DNA of 64,000 nucleotides from Bin5 sp965207495 (GTDB lineage Bacteria > Chloroflexota > Anaerolineae > Caldilineales > Caldilineaceae). A model generated the notes under the pieces. It did not search any database and was not told where the DNA came from. It was given only the letters and a program-made list of their open reading frames with translations. Numbering within the stretch: the first letter of the stretch is position 1; the number at the start of each line of letters is the position of its first letter. The translations under genes were made by a program, and so were the position numbers. The stretch spans positions 4,402,001 to 4,466,000 of the forward strand of contig OZ242287.1 of assembly GCA_965207495.1 (NCBI GenBank). Reading direction: 5' to 3'. Below, piece after piece: positions 1 through 8,405 of the stretch.

Positions 1-1005
1 AAAACCCTGCCCGCTCCCCCAGTAGATCCACGAACGCTCTCCCTCTCCCCATGGCTCGCGACAGGCCAGCACCAGGTCGTCGAAACCATTGCCGTTGACA
101 TCTCCCACCGTCACCGCCATGGCGTTAGAGCAGTACAGCCTCAGAGGCGAGCCAAGACGCCTGCCGGCTCCGACAGGCAAAAGAAGAACGCTATGTGACC
201 GGGGTAGGAACAGGTGGGGAACGCCGTCCAGGTGGACTATACCAGCCAGCGGCTTTGCTTCCTCGACGTGCTCGGCGTACTGGACCGCCGACTCGGTTGC
301 GGGCGTGTGCGCCGTGTCTGGTTCGCTGCAGACAGACGCACGCTCAGCGTTGATGCCATCGGCACCGCCCCAATAGACGGTTATGGTGCCGGTGGCTGAA
401 CGGACAACCAGGTCGGCATAGCCGTCGCCGTCGAGGTCGCAGGCGGCCAGTTGGTCAGTGGCGATGTCGAGATCGACGAACCTGTGCGGCTCGAATCCCA
501 GTTCGGTCTGATAGAAGATCCGCAGCTTACCTTTACTGACGAAGGCCAGGTCGGGGCGGCCGTCGCCGTCGAAGTCGGCAGCTGCCACGGACTCGCATTG
601 CGGGACCGGCAACTGCTGCTGGCGCCGCTCGCTCATGCCATCGGGCGCGCCGTAGTAGATGATGGCGTTGAGGTCGGGCCGGATGCCGTTGTTGCGCATC
701 CCCAGAATGAGATCATCGTAGCCGTCCCCGTTGAGATCGGCGACCGCGCCTGTCCACGCTCCCTCTGACGGCAGCTCGGTACGGCTCGGCTCCCCAAGCG
801 GGTAATCATAAACATAGGCCGGTGGACGCTCCTGGTGGTTCTGGCTGTTGCAGAATAGCAGGTCCAGGTGGCCGTTGCCGTTTAGGTCGTATTGGTGGAT
901 GCGTTGCAAGACGCCGGCGCGGGAGACGTAAAGGTTCTGGCCGGCGTTGCCGAATTGGCCTTGACGGAATCCGTTGAAACCGCGGGTGGTCCAAGTAGTG
1001 GTCAT
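1..1005 (-). CDS. VCBS/FG-GAP repeat protein (3' end beyond window)
   Basis: Open reading frame on the minus strand from the ATG at 1005-1003 to the left window edge, 335 codons without a stop. The translation holds repeated calcium-loop motifs of the FG-GAP/VCBS (integrin alpha-like) type: DLNGNGHLDLL, DLNGDGYDDLILG, DFDGDGRPDLAFV, DLDGDGYADLVV and DVNGNGFDDLVLA, spaced about 45-80 residues apart. Between them come strand-rich segments such as IIYYGAPDG, ITVYWGGADG and IYWGSGQG. This is the signature of a seven-bladed beta-propeller. The protein starts MTTTWTTRGFNGF with no signal peptide or membrane segment, so it looks cytoplasmic, which is unusual for a family that is mostly exported. The reader sees only the N-terminal part; further domains may follow outside the window. 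The family call is secure, the function is not known. Confidence 0.85.
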   Translation of the reverse strand, partial: MTTTWTTRGFNGFRQGQFGNAGQNLYVSRAGVLQRIHQYDLNGNGHLDLLFCNSQNHQERPPAYVYDYPLGEPSRTELPSEGAWTGAVADLNGDGYDDLILGMRNNGIRPDLNAIIYYGAPDGMSERRQQQLPVPQCESVAAADFDGDGRPDLAFVSKGKLRIFYQTELGFEPHRFVDLDIATDQLAACDLDGDGYADLVVRSATGTITVYWGGADGINAERASVCSEPDTAHTPATESAVQYAEHVEEAKPLAGIVHLDGVPHLFLPRSHSVLLLPVGAGRRLGSPLRLYCSNAMAVTVGDVNGNGFDDLVLACREPWGEGERSWIYWGSGQGF

Positions 1006-1106
1006 TTGTCGGGACTGTAAACCGAAATACCCGCGTTGTCAATGCGCGCAGCCGCGCCAATGGGGTTCTGGTTCGTGCAAGTACGCACGTCAACGCTCGC
1101 ACGCGC

Positions 1107-1575
1107 ACACCATGCTTTTGGGTGCATCCCCGGTGTGGAGTGCGAACAGTCTGGCGGAGAGGTTATGCCGGCGGTGGCCGGCGTTGTTTAGCGGCTTTTG
1201 GGGAGACGCAGGGTAGGCGCCAGGCCTGGCTTTAACGGGGGCGGTTGACTAGGGAGCAGAGGGCAGGTACAAGGCCTGCCCAAACCGGACCGGTTGGGGG
1301 AAAAACTGTTGGCTAGACATTTTGCTGGGGAAGAATACACACGGTGGCTAGCAAGGGCGGGGCGTTGCGGGGGCGCAGCCCCTGCACAAGGGAGGGCCGA
1401 AGGCCCGACCGCCCAAATGCAAGAAAAGAGTGAAGAGGAGAGAGGAGTGAATGACACCGTCCGATTTGCCAGAGATTGGAACTGGAACTGACCGCGGCCT
1501 GGTTGCAACACGAGGTATGCAAGAGTTTGCCCCCATTTTGGGCTGCAATCATACTTTTTGGCTGCTTGACATCAA
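1107..1575. repeat. Dispersed intergenic element, copy 1
   Basis: This stretch matches 9105-9556 along its length. The outer parts are clearly homologous but diverged (both open with a version of gggtgcatcccnggt, and both contain gggagacgcagggnaggcgncagg). The central core 1305-1423 is identical to 9297-9415 over 119 bases. The core can fold as a three-way junction: outer stem GGGCGG with CCGCCC, enclosing hairpins GGGGC-GCA-GCCCC and GGGCC-GAA-GGCCC. The 3' end runs into the promoter of the downstream binding-protein gene. No plausible protein is encoded. A degenerate third copy lies near 58868. It could be a small non-autonomous mobile element, a REP-like element or a conserved RNA; the sequence alone does not decide. 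Confidence 0.85.
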
Positions 1576-1593
1576 GTACAAACTAAATATAAT
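1566..1593 (+). promoter_or_regulatory. Sigma70-type promoter at the end of repeat copy 1
   Basis: TTGACA at 1566-1571, a 16-base spacer and TATAAT at 1588-1593: both hexamers are perfect consensus. A start near 1600 would give a leader of about 258 bases before the binding-protein gene at 1858. That leader contains mutually exclusive pairings: GACCAGC (1741-1747) with GCTGGTC (1759-1765), or GGTGCAA (1751-1757) with TTGCACC (1777-1783). Confidence 0.8.
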
Positions 1594-1857
1594 TATCTTG
1601 TCATCTACGAGTGAACTCAGTTTGAAAGGAGTGAGACCGGTAATCGGAAGGAGGATGTGAATCATTCGCCCCGCATTTGAGCCATTTTGCATGACTGATC
1701 AAGCGGCACTGATGACGATTCGAAGAGAGTTGGGACGGTGGACCAGCCCGGGTGCAAAGCTGGTCTGACAAGGAACTTGCACCAGCCAGGCTGGAAAAGT
1801 TCAGATATCTAACTCAAGAGTCGGTTCGTTCTCTCTTCCACCAAAGGAGAAAATCTT

Positions 1858-3540
1858 ATGAAAACGCACAGAACGCTTTGGTTTGTCGCCGCGACCCTCT
1901 TGCTGTTGATGTTTGGCATTGCCGCGTGTGTCCCCGCTGGCGCGGAACCGGCGGCTGATGCCGCAGAAGAACCGATGATGTCGATGGAGCCGGCTGAAGA
2001 GCAGGTGCTGCGCTTTGCGCCGTGTTGCAGCTTCCGCTGGGATCCCGCGACCGGGACGGGTGCCGACTACTACTACGGGGCCGGGCTCCTTTCTGCGCTC
2101 ACCGAGGTTGTGGTGAATCCGGACACAGGAGAGGAGGAGGTAACCTGCTGGCTTTGCGATAGTTCAGAGGTAAGTGATGATGGTCTCACTTATACCTACC
2201 GTCTTCGCAATGACTTGAAGTTTGGCAAGACGGGAAATCCCGTGACCGCCCACGACGTCAAGTACACGTGGGAGCGATCTTTGCGCGTTGGCAAGTGGCC
2301 CCTGCGCCTCTTCATGTTTATTGAAGGCGCCATGGACCTCTACAACGAGAACGCCGATACGATGTCGGGGCTGACCGCCGTGGACGATTTTACTCTCCAG
2401 GTACAGATGACGCAGCCGGCCCCGATGTGGGATCGCTGGTCCACCGGTACGCCAATGGCTGTCTGTGAACAGGCTCAGCTGGAGGCGGGTACGGCTGAGA
2501 AACACTGGTTGGAGGATGGCGGAGGCTGCGCAGGCCCGTTCCAAGCTGAGAGCTTTGATCCCGACGAAAATCTCCTCGTGCTGGAACGCAACCCACACTG
2601 GCCTGGCGAGCCGGCCAAGCTCGACAAGCTCATTTTGCAAGGTCGACTGCCGGCCGAGACCATGCTGATCGGCTATGAGAACGACGAGTTCGACGTAGTT
2701 TGGGTCGCGGGTCCGATATTGTCCGAAATTCTGGATCCCGAGAATCCACTGCATGATCAACTTCGGTTCTGGCCAACTCAGAACTATCTGTCCCAAGTTC
2801 TCTTCACCGACAAGCCTCCTTTCGACGATCCCAAGATGCGCGAAGCCTTCATCAAGTCGATCGATATGGACGAGATCATTGAGAAGGTGATGCGAGGACG
2901 CTTCTTCAAGCTCAAAACGCTCACGGGGGGACCCTATGGGCCCTACTGCGAAATCAATAACTGCGAAGATCGGCCTGGACTGACCCAGGATGTAGAGGGA
3001 GCGCTACAGGCTTTCGCCGAGTCCCGCTATCAGGGCGACCCAAGCCTGGTAGAGCCAATTCGCGTCTATGCGCCGCCAGGCACGACCCTCGGCGATCGCA
3101 GTCTCCTGTGGCAGGCGATCGCCCAGCAAGTGTATCAGGTACTGGGCGTTCAGATTGAGCTCTTGATTAAGCAGCGCACGACACCCGAGGAGCGGGAACT
3201 GGCCAACGTCGGCAGCTGGGCGCATGGCATTCAGGCGCTGGATCCCCAAGAGGCGATCTGGCCGCTGTGGCATTCAGACGGGCCTTTCAATGACGGCTAT
3301 CTGAAGCACCAGGACCCGCAGTTGGATGCCCTAATCGAAAAGGCCCAGGCCATTCAGAATGTTGAAGAGCGGATGGCGGCGTGGAAAGAGGTTGAGGATT
3401 ACATGTTCAGCCTGTATGTTATGATCCCGACCTATCTGGATGCGCGCTACTTCCTGGTCAAGCCGTGGGTACGGAATTTTGAGTTGGGCTTCAATTCGCG
3501 GTTGCTCAACCCGGACGAGGTCTGGATCGCCGAACACTAA
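1858..3540 (+). CDS. Peptide-type ABC transporter solute-binding lipoprotein (SBP_bac_5)
   Basis: 560 residues, extracytoplasmic family 5 solute-binding protein (DppA/OppA type) that captures peptides, opines or oligosaccharides outside the membrane and delivers them to the permeases encoded downstream. The start is set by AAGGAGA at 1844-1850, seven bases before the ATG. A lipoprotein signal covers residues 1-24, with hydrophobic core LLLLMFGIAA and lipobox IAAC (Cys24), followed by a low-complexity acidic linker. The mature part shows family features: LTEVVVNPDTGEEE, DGLTYTYRLRNDLKFG, the stretch GNPVTAHDVKYTWERS (the usual 'P-x-TA-x-DV' segment), and DPKMREAFIKSIDMDEII. A stem-loop at 3584-3614 follows the stop. 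The next genes are a cytochrome c and two permeases. The substrate cannot be read from the sequence; the Gfo/Idh neighbours hint at a sugar-containing ligand. Confidence 0.9.
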   Translation: MKTHRTLWFVAATLLLLMFGIAACVPAGAEPAADAAEEPMMSMEPAEEQVLRFAPCCSFRWDPATGTGADYYYGAGLLSALTEVVVNPDTGEEEVTCWLCDSSEVSDDGLTYTYRLRNDLKFGKTGNPVTAHDVKYTWERSLRVGKWPLRLFMFIEGAMDLYNENADTMSGLTAVDDFTLQVQMTQPAPMWDRWSTGTPMAVCEQAQLEAGTAEKHWLEDGGGCAGPFQAESFDPDENLLVLERNPHWPGEPAKLDKLILQGRLPAETMLIGYENDEFDVVWVAGPILSEILDPENPLHDQLRFWPTQNYLSQVLFTDKPPFDDPKMREAFIKSIDMDEIIEKVMRGRFFKLKTLTGGPYGPYCEINNCEDRPGLTQDVEGALQAFAESRYQGDPSLVEPIRVYAPPGTTLGDRSLLWQAIAQQVYQVLGVQIELLIKQRTTPEERELANVGSWAHGIQALDPQEAIWPLWHSDGPFNDGYLKHQDPQLDALIEKAQAIQNVEERMAAWKEVEDYMFSLYVMIPTYLDARYFLVKPWVRNFELGFNSRLLNPDEVWIAEH

Positions 3541-3583
3541 GCTTCTTAAGTGAGGATGGCGGGCAGTTGACTGATTGAATACA

Positions 3584-3614
3584 GAGGGGCTATGCCGATC
3601 CTGTATAGCCCCTC
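3584..3614 (+). terminator. Stem-loop behind the binding-protein gene
   Basis: GAGGGGCTAT (3584-3593) pairs perfectly with ATAGCCCCTC (3605-3614) across an 11-base loop, 43 bases after the stop codon. Only two T follow, so it is a weak terminator or, more likely, an mRNA-stabilising hairpin that lets the binding protein be made in excess of the permeases. Confidence 0.6.
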
Positions 3615-3658
3615 TTACTCCCGCCTTCCTGCACGCCCTTTGCTGCACAGGACAGAAG

Positions 3659-4045
3659 ATGCAGCCCTCTCACCATCATCAATCACCACGATCAGATTGT
3701 CGACGTTCCGCGCTGGCGGCGGCAATTTTCACCTGGCTTGTCGCAGCAGCATGTATGGGCGGGCAGGAAGCCGCGATCACAAGGGGCGAAAAGGTCTTCG
3801 AGGAACGCTGCGCTTCGTGTCACACAATAATCAGCCAGGGAGGGGGCGAGACGGCTGACGTCACCAAGGTCGGCGGCCAGATCGACGACCGGTTCAAGGA
3901 CGGCTCTTACGCAGACACGCAGACTTCGCGTAAGCTGAAGGTCTATCTGGTGGCGTACCACGAGAACGCGACCGATCTGGAGATGGAACCAAAGGAGTTG
4001 GATGACCTGGTTGAGTACCTTTGGACCTTCAAGGTCCGCAGGTGA
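3659..4045 (+). CDS. Cytochrome c-type lipoprotein
   Basis: 128 residues from the ATG at 3659. An upstream in-frame TTG at 3575 would read through the stem-loop at 3584-3614 and is unlikely. The N-terminus RRSALAAAIFTWLVAAAC is a lipoprotein signal with lipobox AAAC (Cys32). A single haem c motif CASCH begins at residue 51 and a candidate axial Met sits in LEMEPKELDDLVEYLWTF, the usual position near the C-terminal helix. It is therefore probably a membrane-anchored class I monohaem cytochrome on the outer face. It lies between the binding protein and the first permease of a peptide-type importer, an odd place; the second importer in this window (42229-45978) is also followed by a cytochrome lipoprotein. 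Electron partners are unknown. Confidence 0.85.
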   Translation: MQPSHHHQSPRSDCRRSALAAAIFTWLVAAACMGGQEAAITRGEKVFEERCASCHTIISQGGGETADVTKVGGQIDDRFKDGSYADTQTSRKLKVYLVAYHENATDLEMEPKELDDLVEYLWTFKVRR

Positions 4046-4079
4046 GTCGGACAGGATTCAGTTGCACGGAGGTTGAAGA

Positions 4080-5030
4080 ATTACCACATACATTATCCGG
4101 CGCCTGATTTATATCATTCCTACGCTCATCGCGGCATCGGCCCTGACGTTCATTCTGGCCCATTATGGCCCTGGCGACCCCCTGATGGAGTTGTTGCAGG
4201 AGGCCTACTGGGACGAGGAGCTGCGCGAAAGGGTGCGCCACTCGCTCGGGCTGGACCGTCCGTTTTTCGTCCAGTACGGCGAATTCCTCGGGCGTCTGAC
4301 GCAGGGCCAGTTGGGCTACTCGATCCTGTCCGGGCAGAGGTCCATCAACGTGATGATGGCCAAGGCGTGGCCGAAGAGTATCCAGTTGGGCCTGGTCGGG
4401 ATGTTCTTCTGGTTTGTAAGCGGCACCTTTCTGGGTGTCATCGCGGCCAGATTCCACAACCGGACCATCGACTACATCATCGTCAGCACCACGGTGGCTG
4501 TATCCACCATCCCCACTTTCGTGCTGGCGCCGATGCTGATGATTGTATTCATCCTGAAGTTGGGCTGGATTGAAAGCAGCATAGGTTGGGATGGCATTTT
4601 CAGCCAGAAAATCATCCTGCCAATGATGCTGATCGGATTCACAGGCACGGCGGGGCTTGTACGGCAGTGGCGTTCAAGTATCCTGGAGACGATCAGCCAG
4701 GACTATGTTCGAACGGCGCGGGCAAAGGGCCTGACGGAACGGCTGATCATTGTCCGCCATGTCCTGCGCAACGCCTTTACCCCGATTCTTACGATCACAG
4801 CCGCCTCGCTCGGCGGCTTCATCACCGGCAGTATATTTGTCGAGCAGATTTTCAACATTCACGGCTTTGGCTGGCTTGTTTGGCAGGGCATTATCGGTCT
4901 GGACTACCCAGTCCTGATGATTACTACCCTATTCAGTGCGGCGATCATTCTCTTCATGAATCTGGTCGTAGACGTTCTTTACGGCGTTGTCGATCCGCGG
5001 GTGCGGGTTGGGGAAAGAGCGAGGCGTTAG
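4080..5030 (+). CDS. Peptide-type ABC transporter permease (DppB family), apparent ATT start
   Basis: 316 residues if translation begins at ATT 4080. No in-frame ATG, GTG or TTG exists between the in-frame stop at 4074-4076 and the first membrane helix. The strong Shine-Dalgarno GGAGGT (4068-4073) lies six bases before the ATT. Reading from there gives MTTYIIRRLIYIIPTLIAAS, the canonical start of DppB-type permeases. The first in-frame ATG (4185) would delete helix 1 and the conserved HYGPGDP segment. Later parts show six membrane helices and the permease EAA loop DYVRTARAKGLTERLIIVRH. It should form a heterodimeric channel with the product of 5127-6122. Either AUU is a true rare start or an ATG was changed by mutation or sequence error. 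Confidence 0.85.
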   Translation: MTTYIIRRLIYIIPTLIAASALTFILAHYGPGDPLMELLQEAYWDEELRERVRHSLGLDRPFFVQYGEFLGRLTQGQLGYSILSGQRSINVMMAKAWPKSIQLGLVGMFFWFVSGTFLGVIAARFHNRTIDYIIVSTTVAVSTIPTFVLAPMLMIVFILKLGWIESSIGWDGIFSQKIILPMMLIGFTGTAGLVRQWRSSILETISQDYVRTARAKGLTERLIIVRHVLRNAFTPILTITAASLGGFITGSIFVEQIFNIHGFGWLVWQGIIGLDYPVLMITTLFSAAIILFMNLVVDVLYGVVDPRVRVGERARR

Positions 5031-5126
5031 CAGTTTGTCCTGAAGAGGGCGATTGTACTGATCAGCAGCCAGTCGGCACGGTAGCTGACCGCAAGGTAGA
5101 AGGCATAGCGGCGGGAAAACAGTGTC

Positions 5127-6122
5127 ATGGAGAAGGAAGATACTCAGACTGAGGAACAACGCCAATTTTTGACCGAACAGTTTCGCCGTCCTGAGCGCAA
5201 CCTATGGAAAGATGCTTTCACCCAGCTGATTGCAAACCGGCTGGCTATGGGGAGCATTGTCGTCATCGCCATTGTCTTCTTCATCGCTGCATTTGGGCCT
5301 TTTCTCACTCCCTACGACCATCTGTACCAGGATTGGGACAACATCGCCCAACCGCCTACCAGGCTGCATCCGCTGGGCACTGACGAACTCGGACGCGATA
5401 TGCTGTCGCGAATCCTGGCGGGGGGGCGAACAGCAATCATGGTGGCGGTGGTTACTACTTCCATGGCCTTTGTCCTCGGCGTCATGTTTGGAGCACTGGG
5501 CGCCTATATGGGCGGACACGTAGACGCCCTGGTGGTGCGCACCATTGACTTTCTGCAGGCGTTTCCCCACATTCTTCTGGCGGTTTTTCTTGCTGCCACG
5601 CTCAAGCCATCCTTCATTCGATTTGGTGATGCGCTGGCCAAAGAATACGGTATCCGTGCCTTGGGCAATACACTCTATCTGGACTATATTCTCATCTTTG
5701 CCGTGCTGGGAATCACCGGTTGGCCCAGTTTGGCGCGGCTGGTGCGGGGGCAGGTTCTGTCACTCCGGGCCACCGAATATGTCAGCTCCGCCCAGGTTGT
5801 GGGCGCCAAAGAGTGGCGCATAATTGTGCACCATCTGGTGCCAAATGCTCTGGGACCGGTTATCGTTTCACTTAGCGCCAGCTTCGGCGGGGCTATGCTG
5901 ACCGAGGCGTCGCTGAGCTATCTTGGGCTGGGCATTCAGCCGCCGGGAGCGAGCTGGGGCATGATGATCGCCGAAAACCTGGTGCAGTGGCGCTATCGAC
6001 CCCATCTCGTTGTCATGCCTGGCATGGTTCTATTCGTCACCGTATTGGCCTTCACCTTTTTGGGAGACGGCCTGAACGATGCGCTGAACCCGCGCATGCT
6101 GACCCCTGCCGGTCAGAAATAG
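5127..6122 (+). CDS. Peptide-type ABC transporter permease (DppC family)
   Basis: 331 residues. An N-terminal cytoplasmic stretch of about 30 residues is followed by a first helix (SIVVIAIVFFIAAFGPFL), then the family motif HPLGTDELGRDMLSRILAGG that precedes the transmembrane domain in DppC/OppC proteins. The EAA loop EYVSSAQVVGAKEWRIIVHH contacts the ATPase. The C-terminus has ASLSYLGLGIQPPGASWG and FTFLGDGLNDALNPR, both typical. An unusually long loop (KPSFIRFGDALAKEYGIRALGNT) sits between helices 3 and 4. It partners with the gene at 4080-5030; no DppD/DppF ATPase genes follow. Genes 6142 and 7250 for oxidoreductases follow closely, suggesting one transcript. Confidence 0.92.
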   Translation: MEKEDTQTEEQRQFLTEQFRRPERNLWKDAFTQLIANRLAMGSIVVIAIVFFIAAFGPFLTPYDHLYQDWDNIAQPPTRLHPLGTDELGRDMLSRILAGGRTAIMVAVVTTSMAFVLGVMFGALGAYMGGHVDALVVRTIDFLQAFPHILLAVFLAATLKPSFIRFGDALAKEYGIRALGNTLYLDYILIFAVLGITGWPSLARLVRGQVLSLRATEYVSSAQVVGAKEWRIIVHHLVPNALGPVIVSLSASFGGAMLTEASLSYLGLGIQPPGASWGMMIAENLVQWRYRPHLVVMPGMVLFVTVLAFTFLGDGLNDALNPRMLTPAGQK

Positions 6123-6141
6123 TTGCGAAAAGGGATTTACC

Positions 6142-7176
6142 ATGAAAATTCGTGTTGGCGTTGCCGGGGTAGGACATCGAGGGCTGGGACTTGCCCGATC
6201 CTTGGCAAAGTTGGAGGACGTCGAACTCGCCGCGCTGGCTGATTTGAGTCCACAGCGCTTAGAGGCCGCGGCGAAAGAGCTCAACGTCGAAGAGACCTTT
6301 TCCCTGATCAGTGAGATGCTTGAAAGCGTGAAACTGGACGCTATTCTCATTCTCACGCCCGATCTGGCGCACCATCCCCAGACGCTCCATAGCCTGGAGG
6401 CCGGTGTGCATGTTCTGGTCGAAAAGCCGCCTGCCTACACGGTGGCAGAGATGGAGGATATGGCGGCGGCGGCGGAAAAGGCGGGAAAGCATCTGATGGT
6501 GGCCTGGAATAGGACCTATGCACTGCTGCGCGTAAAGGAGCTTTTTGCGGACGAACCCCCTGAGGTCGTACTGGCGAACTATGTCCGCCCGGAACCCGCC
6601 TACATGGGCCTTATCCGTAACCATATTGTGGATCCTCTTTATTTCCTCTGCGGCGAGCCGGCAGAGGTGACAGCGCAAAGCGATATGTTCAGCGCCCAGC
6701 GGGAAGGGCACACCCTTGCAAACATCCGCTTTCAGTGCGGCGCTGTGGGATCGATGATCAGCAGTTTCGGGTCAGGGGGCCGCAGCGAACAGCTCACCGC
6801 CTATGGCAACGGCTATTCGGTCTTTATCGACTCGACCAGCCGGGGTAGTGGGCGGATCATGCGGGGCGGGCAAGTCGTTGAGTCGCTCGATCCGGTGGAC
6901 AGCTCGGCTGTCCAGATCCGTCATTTCATCGACTGTATCAAGGAGGATAAGGAGCCGCTGACATCGGGCCGCAAAGCCGTGCGAATCGTTCGCTTCATAT
7001 GGGATATCATGGAGTCGGCCGGCATGGGGATCCCGCCTCTGCCTGAAGGCGAACCTGGCTGGCTTCTCTGGTGTATGTGCGGCGACAAAGTCATATCCAA
7101 CGTGGAACGATGTCCGCGCTGTGGGGAGGAATGGGCCGGCTGGTCGCTCCCGGTTGAGACGATAAAAAGGACTTGA
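6142..7176 (+). CDS. Gfo/Idh/MocA oxidoreductase with C-terminal zinc ribbon
   Basis: 344 residues, preceded by AAAAGGGA seven bases upstream. Residues 1-120 form a Rossmann fold with the dinucleotide motif GVAGVGHRGLGLA and the family signature EKPPAYTVAEM (Lys of EKP is catalytic in relatives). The second domain is the alpha/beta sheet domain. This family oxidises or reduces hydroxyls of sugars, inositols and sugar amines with NAD(P). Unusual is the C-terminus: WCMCGDKVISNVERCPRCGEEWAGW carries a CxC...CxxC zinc-ribbon-like knuckle that ordinary Gfo/Idh proteins lack. It lies 19 bases after the permease gene, so the substrate is probably the ligand of that importer. The substrate itself is not readable. 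Confidence 0.88.
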   Translation: MKIRVGVAGVGHRGLGLARSLAKLEDVELAALADLSPQRLEAAAKELNVEETFSLISEMLESVKLDAILILTPDLAHHPQTLHSLEAGVHVLVEKPPAYTVAEMEDMAAAAEKAGKHLMVAWNRTYALLRVKELFADEPPEVVLANYVRPEPAYMGLIRNHIVDPLYFLCGEPAEVTAQSDMFSAQREGHTLANIRFQCGAVGSMISSFGSGGRSEQLTAYGNGYSVFIDSTSRGSGRIMRGGQVVESLDPVDSSAVQIRHFIDCIKEDKEPLTSGRKAVRIVRFIWDIMESAGMGIPPLPEGEPGWLLWCMCGDKVISNVERCPRCGEEWAGWSLPVETIKRT

Positions 7177-7249
7177 CTCAGGGCCTACATGCAATGACAA
7201 AGCTCCCTTCAAGTCGACAAAGGCGCGCGACAGTCCAAAGGCATCCTCG

Positions 7250-8305
7250 ATGAACAGAGAGTACCGCGTCGGCATCATTGGGCTTGGGCGCATGGGCGCG
7301 AGCATCGACGATGAAATGGTCGGCCACCCGGTATTTCTGGTGCCTTGCAGTCATGCCGCGGCGTTCGCTCACGAACCGAGGACCCGCCTGGTGGCCGGGG
7401 CTGCGCCAAGCGAAGAGAGTCGCGCCCAGTTCCAGAAGCGCTATGGCGACGTCCGAACCTACGCCGACTATAATCAGATGTTGGAAGCGGAGAACCTCGA
7501 TATCGTAGGCGTGGCGACCCATGCCCCGCTCCACGCCGATGCAACGGCCGCGGCAGCCCGTGCCGGCGCCAAGGGACTTCTTGTCACGAAGCCGATGGCG
7601 ATATCCCTGGCCGAGTGCGACCGCATGCTGGACGTCTGCCGCCAGCACGGGACCAAGCTCTGCATCGGACACGGCCGCCGCTGGATGGAACATTACCGTT
7701 TCGCCCGCAAACTCATCGCCGACGGCGCGGTGGGTGAAGTGAGGGAGGCGACCGCGTACTGCACGCACGGGCTGGTCCACAATGTCACGCACCTGTTCGA
7801 CATCCTGCTGATGCTGCTGAACGAGCCGATCGAGTGGATGGTCGGTTATCTTGAAGGGGAGTTCGATCCGCCCGAAACAGTGACCCACCGCATAGATGCC
7901 AGCGGCGGCGGCATTGGGCGAACGAGAAGCGGCGTGGCCGTTCACTTTGCGGGGGCGCATGACAAGATCCTGGGCCTGGACATCGACATTGTCGGGACGG
8001 ACGGTGTGATTCGCTGCCTCTATAATGGCTTGGGGCTGGAGTTGTGGGAAAAGGATCCCCATGACCGCTACACTCGACTCAGAAAGGCGGAAATCGACGC
8101 GCCGCAGGAGACGTCAAGCCAGACATCAGGGGCCATCGAGGACCTGATCCAGGCCATTGAAACGGACGGCGAGACCTCTTCTACCGGTGAAGATGGCCGC
8201 GCGGCGCTGGAAATGTGTATTGCCATTCACGAATCCCAGCGGCTGGGGAATCGACGCATCGACTTCCCCGTTCAAAACCGCGATCTGTCGGTTTGGTGCC
8301 GCTGA
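7250..8305 (+). CDS. Gfo/Idh/MocA family oxidoreductase
   Basis: 351 residues. N-terminal NAD(P)-binding fold with GIIGLGRMGASID; the usual acidic residue and 'H' motif appear as GVATHAPLHAD; the family lysine is in VTKPMAISLAECDRML, the normal EKP being TKP here. The C-terminal domain has GHGRRWMEHYRFARKLI and an AVGEVREAT segment typical of substrate-domain strand 1. It is paralogous to, but clearly diverged from, the gene at 6142 and lacks its zinc ribbon. Together they could carry out two successive redox steps on the imported compound, as in inositol or sugar-epimerisation pathways; this is inference. There is no convincing Shine-Dalgarno. Confidence 0.88.
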   Translation: MNREYRVGIIGLGRMGASIDDEMVGHPVFLVPCSHAAAFAHEPRTRLVAGAAPSEESRAQFQKRYGDVRTYADYNQMLEAENLDIVGVATHAPLHADATAAAARAGAKGLLVTKPMAISLAECDRMLDVCRQHGTKLCIGHGRRWMEHYRFARKLIADGAVGEVREATAYCTHGLVHNVTHLFDILLMLLNEPIEWMVGYLEGEFDPPETVTHRIDASGGGIGRTRSGVAVHFAGAHDKILGLDIDIVGTDGVIRCLYNGLGLELWEKDPHDRYTRLRKAEIDAPQETSSQTSGAIEDLIQAIETDGETSSTGEDGRAALEMCIAIHESQRLGNRRIDFPVQNRDLSVWCR

Positions 8306-8405
8306 CATTCGTTGAATTGCTCGACCGCCCAATCGCTTGCGGTTGCGTTCGGACCTCGGGCCCGGTAATACGAATCGTACTCAGTTCAGTAGTGGGAGTG
8401 ATCGG

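Noticed and set aside
1294..1491. Small ORFs within the dispersed element (also near 9250-9435)
   Set aside because: They share sequence only because the DNA is repeated; frames are interrupted between copies and no RBS is present.
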